Positions 57,455 through 64,000 of a stretch of 64,000 nucleotides of DNA are shown one piece after another; position 1 is the stretch's first letter; every line of letters begins with the position of its first letter. Position numbers and translations under genes: made by a program. The notes beneath the pieces are model-generated. The model saw only the letters and a program-made list of their open reading frames with translations, was not told where the DNA came from and did not search any database. The DNA is taken from NCBI GenBank assembly GCA_030867875.1, contig JAOWCC010000923.1, positions 62,001 through 126,000 of the forward strand, given 5' to 3'. The DNA is from Actinernus sp. WN-2022 (taxonomy: Eukaryota; Cnidaria; Anthozoa; Actiniaria; Actinernidae).

Positions 57455-58375
57455 TCGTGGCTTTACTGAATGGCAAACAAACTTCCAAACGCTGTTTCGG
57501 AAAGATCGACAATCGATTGGAAGTGGAAAATAGCATTTACAAACAGGTTTTGCTAATAACACTACCGGCGATCTTGTTCAAGACTATAACCCCAAATTTT
57601 TTTTTTTTTTAATTGAAACTTTAAACCATTATTTAGAACTTAAGGCAAAAACAGGAGGCTAAAACTCAACAGTATTTTTTTTACGGCGTTTCAAAGTTGA
57701 GAACCAGAACATGTGGCCGTCAGTTTTCAATTCCCTTTGGGAGCCTGGAGACCAGTGGCCTGTGACGTGTATGTAGTCAGGCGTTCGTTCAATCCCATAC
57801 AAACGTCTCTTATTTCTGCGACTCTTGCAAGCTCACCACATGATAAATATCCAATGAAATATCACCAAACTTGGTAAATCTACTAATTTCGTTGTGCTTT
57901 TTCTTGTGATGGAGTTTATTTCCTATTGATTAGATTATAATAGGACGTTTTTCCTTTTTGAATTCTTTTTCTTATTCAGATTTTCCAACTCCTTTGAGAC
58001 GACCAAGACAGTAGGCTAAATTAAAGGAACAAAAGAAACCGTGCAAAGGATTCTGGTAGTTGTAGTAAAATGCGCCCGATTGACGTCATAATTCCAGGCC
58101 CTCACCAAGACTCGCGCTGACTTCCAACTGGAAACAGGAAGCCCAAAACGGATGTTTTCGCTAACTTTGACGCCAGTAAAATCGTCGAAGTTTAGTTTTT
58201 TCACTTTTATTTTTTCGAATTCTTTGTCAGGGCGCTATACAGAATAGACGTCAAAAAATTTTTTTGGGGGGTTATTGGCACTTTAATAAAAGAAAATTAC
58301 ACAGGTCACATATTTTTGCCGTCCAGCACAATGACGTGATTGCATTCCTGCAAAAGGCCCATTAGATAGGGTGGC
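57455..58375. repeat. Dispersed repeats shared with gene B intron 1 and with 1690-1870
   Basis: 57470-57580 matches 12345-12455, and 58318-58375 matches 12495-12535. Between them, GGATTCTGGTAGTTGTAGTA (58048) is the mirror of the block near 1715. The 62-codon minus frame at 58016-58204 is inside this repeat and is not supported as a gene. Confidence 0.55.
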
Positions 58376-58758
58376 TCGAGGTGTACAAACCAGAATGTAA
58401 AAAACTGGCAAAGGAAGCGGGTCACAACAGATGTAAACCCGATTTTTAATTGAACTTCAGCTGAAAAAGAGTACTAGTAAGCAATAATAAAGACGGAATA
58501 CCAAAAGCCTCCCCGGTTATAAGCCCATATCACTAAGGTGACATAAAGTTCCTGGATATAAGCCCCCTTCTTCCGGTTGTAACCAGGTTTTTCTTCTCTG
58601 AGAGCACTTGCTATGGTTAACTGCGCGCTCTTTCATCAACAACAAATTATAATTATTTTAACGGGCTTCCTGTGTTACTGTCTCGCGCGCAATGACGTTT
58701 AATATTTCATCACAATCGCAAGTTCTACTCAGTTGAGTTTTAGTCTAGAGACTTCAAG

Positions 58759-61700
58759 ATGTTGATTTTAATACTCAGCGTGATTTGTGTGACTCTTTAT
58801 GGCGTCAAACAATATATATTTCCCAGTTTGACCATCACAGAGTGTGTGGTTAAGCTATTGACAAGCATGTCATTGCACAGTGAAGGTAAGCTCGTATTGA
58901 GAACAAAATACGCACTGATTCGTTTTGATCGTTCTGAGCTAATGAATCTGAGAACGCCTTTAAATATCTGTCACCTGAACTCGTTTGGTTCAGATGGGAG
59001 AACATCTTGACTGATTCCAATTCGCGTACATGTAAAGTCGTGATTTATTCGTCTAATCGCGTCCAAGCAAACTCCAAGTGAATTCAATATGCCCTGTAAC
59101 TGTGTTGGGCGCAACGCGGCAAAACATCAAGCGCATGCGCTTTTGATGAGCCCATCGCGCGCGCGTCTAGCTCCCCAGTTTCCCGCCGAAACTAAAAAAT
59201 AACAGAGACAATAAGCCCTGTTTCTAATTTTAAGTTCGTACGTGTATATAGGTGAAATGTTTCGAGAAAAACAAGAAAAGTACTTAAAACCTAAGCCGTA
59301 GACTTTAACAGGTTGAAGTTTTCTTCATTTGTAATTCACTGTGAGTTTACTAAGTTATAAAATTATTTATTTACTAAAAAAAAATTAAAACCTCGGAAGC
59401 TTGCGATCTGAGGATTAGCCGGGTACTGGCTTTGATCAGCCCCCAGATATTCAGATATTGAACTCCAGAGCCTTCGTTCTTTTCAGTCGGGTGAGCAGAG
59501 CATAACGTTTTGCCGCGGTGTGTGTCTTGGGTGGACTGGAACGTTTTACGGTAGCCTCACGCGCTTCGCCGGCAGCCTCGACCACACTATTCATTCTGTT
59601 GAAGTATTTAAAAATGAGAAAACCATACTCATAGTTGGCTCTTCTCAGAAGACATGATTATGAAGTGTGTCGCGGCTTTCGGTGCTTCTCCTGCAATACC
59701 GTTCATTTGGAATAGGTTTTAAGCGTTATTTTTGCTCCTTTTTTTTGCAGAGCAAATCAAAGCAATTGGCACTGACAATGTGAAGGTAAAGACAGGATCG
59801 TGTCTTCCAGGTAAGACTGAATGACTTCACGCTCGCTAGTCAAATGTCAGAACGCCTCTCTACGTGCTAGCGTATAACAGGGACTCGATAAGGCATGTTA
59901 AAGGAACCATGTCATGGTATTGCGCATGTACGATTGGTCAATATTCGATTGGTTACAGGTAACGTTTCCTCCCTCAATGCTTGATTGAAATTTATTGAAA
60001 TCATACGCAGACATGTAAAGTTTTCTCTAACGTCTATACATAGTTTGTTATCTTATTGTTATTTTGCGGGCTGCGAATATAAAGTCCTGTCACCGTGACG
60101 TCATACAATCTCTTGTTTCTCTCTCAAAAATGTCATAAAAACATTCAATTCTGACACTGAATATTGAACGAAGTATAGTACCGGATCACCTTGGAAGGAT
60201 CTAATATCAGTTCGAAAATGTGTCAACAGTAACAAAGAAGAAAGGCCTGATTATACGGTAATGGGAATGATATATATTAACCAATATTTCGGCTGGTAGG
60301 GCCAGGAAGGAAGGAAGGTACCAGAAGATTAAAATCGACACATGCAGAGGAATTTAAACTGTTCCTTTAAGAAGGTTGTGTTGCAAGACACTTGATACGA
60401 CAATGGGTGCACATGCAGGTGTTTGTTGTGGTACGCATTTGGGTGGACTAGCTTTTAGGTTGAACTCACTCGACTATGAAATATTTCTTTTCAAGGGACT
60501 AACTTATTTATTTCTTTGGATATTGATATATTTATTATTTTTGATATCACTTGATTATTTATCATCACTGCATTTGCACTGAATATCTATATATCTATAT
60601 ATATAACTTGTAATAAAGATCCAATGTCTTATGCCAACGGATAGTCGAGCTACAAGGATCCAAGGATTCATAGACGGTGCTTTGCAAGGAGTTCAATAAG
60701 ATTAATAAAAAAGGCAAAGACCGTCAACTTATAACTGTAAAAAAAATATTTTGAACGTTTCTGCCATTCAGCCTTCTTCTGCTAAAAAAATGGAAAATGC
60801 GTGGTACGAGCAAATGGTAAAAAGATCTGTATAAATAACACAATGTGTACAATATGTGTAAAACAGATTACATAACGATATTGTTTAAAAATTCACTAAC
60901 TAATAAAGGTATTTGAACGTACCGAACTTATTGTATTAAAGGTAAGCTAAAAAATGTGTTAAGAGTTAATCTCATAATTAACATAGCTTCTTTTCTTAGT
61001 TTCCCATAGGACAATTGCGTAATTCTTAACAAATTTATTTAGCTTACCTTTAATACAATAAGTTCGGTACGTTCAAATACCTTGTACAGCATTTTTAGTT
61101 AGTGAATTTTTAAACAATAGCATTATGTAATCTGTTTTACACATATTGTACACACAGTGTTATTTATACAGATCTTTTTACCATTTGCTTGTACCACGCA
61201 TTTTCCATTTTTTTAGCTGAAGAAGGCATTATTGCTGATAATTGCTGAGATGATGCTTTTAAAAATAAATACGACGTTTAAAAGCTGTTACGTTTAGTAC
61301 TGGGAAAATTTCGTTTAGTTACTACATACTTAGATGGACATTAACAGTACGTATACGTAGCCATTGTCGCATCGGTTTCAGTGCGGGACAGTAACGGGAA
61401 ATCGTTCCCACAATACACCCGATATGTTGATATGTTGAAAAGTTGGACACCTCATAATTTTTGCAATTTGCTGTATATATATATATATATATTAACACGC
61501 CCACAGGGCCTTCGTCATTTTATTGAAAAGGCCACTACGGAGTATTTTGATAGATGTAGACTATAATTACATACAATTAACATTAATTAGTAATAATTAT
61601 TTTCAGTGAACGATACTGTGAGCCGAGCGTATAGACCAGTAAATCATACAACACTGCTGTGGGACAATATCACAGCACAGTTAGGTGAGTAGGAGCAATT

Positions 61701-63592
61701 ATGTACTAATAAGCAAGTAGTACAGTCAGGACAGCAGCAATAAAATTACCGCATGCAGCACCCGTGTGGTGGGAGGGGTGATCTCATAATATGACAACAC
61801 AGTTACTAGGTGCGTAGAAGGTTAGGTGGTGGTTGTCAGGGGTGCGCGTTGTGGTTTTAGGGGTGAAATTGATGCGCCTGTATTTTTAGGCCCTTTCACC
61901 ACCAAATTCCCCACCATCCCCTCTATGGGATACATCATCTGGGCGGCGTTTAATACCAGTTGGCGTGTTAATATATCTCATAATTACTTGTTTCCTATCT
62001 ATCCAATTTACTCCCCAGCCACCCCCTGATGTAAACTCCTGAGTACGTGTTGAATTGAAAAACTCAATTTCTATCTCTCAGAGTCACCTAAATTCAAGAT
62101 GTCCAATTATTTCTCGGATACAAGCTTAAGAACATCGTTACACGAATCACAAGTGGCAGTGTACGTTCCTGCAGGCTCTTGTATGAACTTCCCTTTTCAT
62201 ATACAAGCACTAGCAGTTACTGTTCTGGCCATGGTAATACTTGTGGCTGTACTTCTTATGTGGTATGTAACAATAGATGTCTATTATTAACATGATTACA
62301 ATACACACATCATTATATCACATGGTATTCACACAGCCAAGTACATAATAAGCCAGTCTTCTGATAACTAAAGGCTGCTATTGGTCCAAATATTGCCAAA
62401 GTTTGTATGAGCATCTCACTGAAACTTGCCTACTAGCCTCATAAATGAGAGTGAAGATAATTAATAAACAATGGTTATTTAAATTGGACGCCATTTATGC
62501 AATGGGTCTCTAGGAATGTTTACTGTTTATAAACATAATTATAATGCTAATGTCGCAACCATGATTGAAAAAGGCCGTTTCGTGCAAGGAACCAATGGCT
62601 CTCTGGTTGGCACATTAATGACAATAGTGAATAGCGGTATTTTACATAGACTTGTAAAATTCATTAATAATTCATAAGGGTACTAGCCAATCCCATGTGC
62701 TGAATGACACCACATGATCGGCTCTGTATACCCACGTAGAAACCTGATTAATAAAACATCAGGTTCTGTATCGATATAAAGACCCCATGGTCCGCGATAC
62801 AGACACTTAGGTCCGTGATACAGACCCCATGGTCCGTTATAGCTCTAGTAGTATTCTGTATCAGATACAGAATACTAGCTAAGCTAATGAGGGAAGTCTC
62901 ACGACCGATCATAGAATACCCCTATCCCGGGACGGGTGAAATGACAAAGTACATCTGCTCTCTTATTATGTACACACCATCTATTCCATGTGGGACCTGT
63001 TTTTCTGCATGCTACTCTCTGCTCTCTTATTGCATACACATTGTCCCTTCGATGTGGGATATGTTTTTGTGAGAAACTAATTCATCCCACATCGATAGCA
63101 GGGTGGGAAAAATCAAAGGTTAAAATTTTATGTCTGTGCATATCAATGGATTTTAGTTATCTATTCATTTCACAAGTAAGATAAAATATTCGCGTCCGAT
63201 CTGTATGGGCATTTACAATGGCTCGCCGAAGCGGCTCGCCATTGTAAATGCCAATACAGATCTCCCGCTCATATTTTAACTACTACATCAAACATTTCCA
63301 TTCCCCACCTAATCTTGCCTATCTCGCCATTCGCTACCACTACCATGCAGCCGGCTCGTTATGTCTAAAGATGTTTGTTCCTCGCCTAATCTCGCCTACT
63401 CCCGTCCATCCCCACCTAATCTAACGGTGACTTCTGATAATAATATTCATAACATTGCAGACTATAGCACAACGTCGTACCCTAAACAGTTCGTTATTCA
63501 CCTATAGGTATAGAAGACGACGTAGCAAATTGTCAACTGGCTGTACGACTGAGGTGGGCTTCATTGATGAAAAATATTTATATTATAATTAA
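58759..63592 (+). CDS. Gene C: small single-pass membrane glycoprotein, unrecognised family
   Basis: Five exons join in frame: 58759-58885, 59751-59810, 61607-61684, 62082-62262, 63508-63592. Phases are 1, 1, 1, 2; donors are GTAAGC, GTAAGA, GTGAGT, GTATGT; acceptors have pyrimidine tracts and AG. The total is 531 nt, 176 aa. MLILILSVICVTLYG is a likely signal peptide. The outside part has three N-glycosylation sequons close together (NDT, NHT, NIT) and two or three cysteines. A hydrophobic segment (VTVLAMVILVAVLLMW) is followed directly by YRRRRSK, a classic stop-transfer signal, and a short tail ending YLYYN. Type I topology is inferred. I do not recognise the family. Confidence 0.65.
59160..59522. 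repeat. Composite of two dispersed repeats in gene C intron 1
   Basis: 59160-59320 corresponds to 16590-16735, and 59325-59522 corresponds to 45336-45472. The two repeats are separate elsewhere but adjacent here. Confidence 0.5.
60771..61227. mobile_element. Large foldback element, 190-bp arms
   Basis: The left arm (60771-60960) and right arm (about 61037-61227) are near-identical inverted copies: GCCTTCTTCTGCTAAAAAAA, GTACAATATGTGTAAAACAG, GAACGTACCGAACTTATTGT. The right arm has an 11-base insertion (GCTGTACA region). The loop is about 80 bases. It lies in intron 2 of gene C. Confidence 0.85.
62845..62878. repeat. Perfect short palindrome
   Basis: CTAGTAGTATTCTGTATC is followed at once by its mirror GATACAGAATACTAG. 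It sits in a stretch with repeated GACCCCATGGTCCG motifs, in gene C intron 4. Confidence 0.65.
63199..63264. repeat. Palindrome in gene C intron 4
   Basis: GATCTGTATGGGCATTTACA and its mirror TGTAAATGCCAATACAGATC, continuing inward through ATGGCTCGCCGA, form a stem of about 30 bp with almost no loop. Confidence 0.7.
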
Positions 63593-64000
63593 CATAATTA
63601 ATATGGAACCAAATTCTGCAAAAACTGAACTAATCAACAGAATTGTTTTAGCACAAAAAATAGTCAAAGACTGTCTGGGATAGTGATTTCTTTCGGAACT
63701 TGCAGAACGAATTCTAATGCTAATTTCAGTATCTTTTACGATTCCTAGATCACAGTTCAAAACAACAAAATTCCATGTACAATACTTTGGAATTACCGAC
63801 CCGCAAAACGACATCGTAAGAGAAACGTTTATAAACACAGGGCATGGTCTGTGCGCAGCAAAGAAAACAAAACCAAACCAACGTCCATATATCGTGAAAT
63901 CCTCAAAAGAAAAATAAATAAAGCAAAGAATGCGAGGAAACGAAAAGTGCGGAACGTTCATCGCCCACGGAGACGTAGCAACAGGCATAAAGAAGAAATA
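63593..64000. other. Window edge, no confident gene
   Basis: A plus-strand frame at 63717-63917 (FHVQYFGITDPQNDIVRETF) and an overlapping 136-codon minus frame are both open. Neither has a domain that I recognise; the plus frame could be an exon of a gene running out of the window. Confidence 0.3.

Overview
The window looks like nuclear DNA of a cnidarian, most likely an anthozoan such as a stony coral. The basis is spliced genes with short exons and GT-AG introns, extracellular proteins that mix thrombospondin-1, collagen, Ig and fibrinogen domains, a gene remnant resembling the RAG1 N-terminal zinc region, and dense MITEs, foldback elements and satellites. The organism call is inference; no species was identified.

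Layout: 1-6.3 kb holds a MITE, a two-exon remnant with RAG1-N-terminal-like zinc motifs (minus), a broken copy of a signal-anchor exon and a dead LINE reverse transcriptase. 7.3-13.7 kb is a five-exon minus-strand gene (gene B): membrane anchor, three TSP1 domains, one fibrinogen domain, predicted 459 aa. 12.5-24.1 kb is mainly repeats: a 16-bp and a 20-bp minisatellite, a 0.9-kb tandem duplication and a 60-bp satellite.

24.5-32.7 kb is the centrepiece: a plus-strand gene carrying winged-helix-like repeats, a BED-like zinc finger, a candidate DDE-type transposase core, a chromodomain, a 51-residue basic repeat and a Ulp1-like cysteine protease. It comes as two long reading frames, separated by a 95-nt segment that has intron borders, contains a hairpin and carries the first frame's stop codon across its donor. 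The gene lies between two large unrelated satellites (60-bp units to the left, 67/40-bp units to the right at 32.9-41.8 kb).

42-49.4 kb is gene-poor, with MITEs, a 5S-like fragment and two weak exon candidates. 49.5-54.9 kb is gene A (minus): membrane anchor, collagen, three Ig domains and a fibrinogen domain, four exons, predicted 713 aa. Its promoter and first exon are duplicated at 55.4-56.8 kb and, far away, at 4.2-6.3 kb. 58.8-63.6 kb is gene C (plus): five small exons encoding an unrecognised 176-aa single-pass membrane glycoprotein.

Genes A and B share the same kind of fibrinogen exon, entered in phase 1, and some flanking non-coding repeats. They look like products of duplication plus exon shuffling in a family of fibrinogen-domain surface proteins, plausibly lectin-like recognition molecules (inference). 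All exon borders were chosen by eye from splice motifs and phase agreement and need transcript support.
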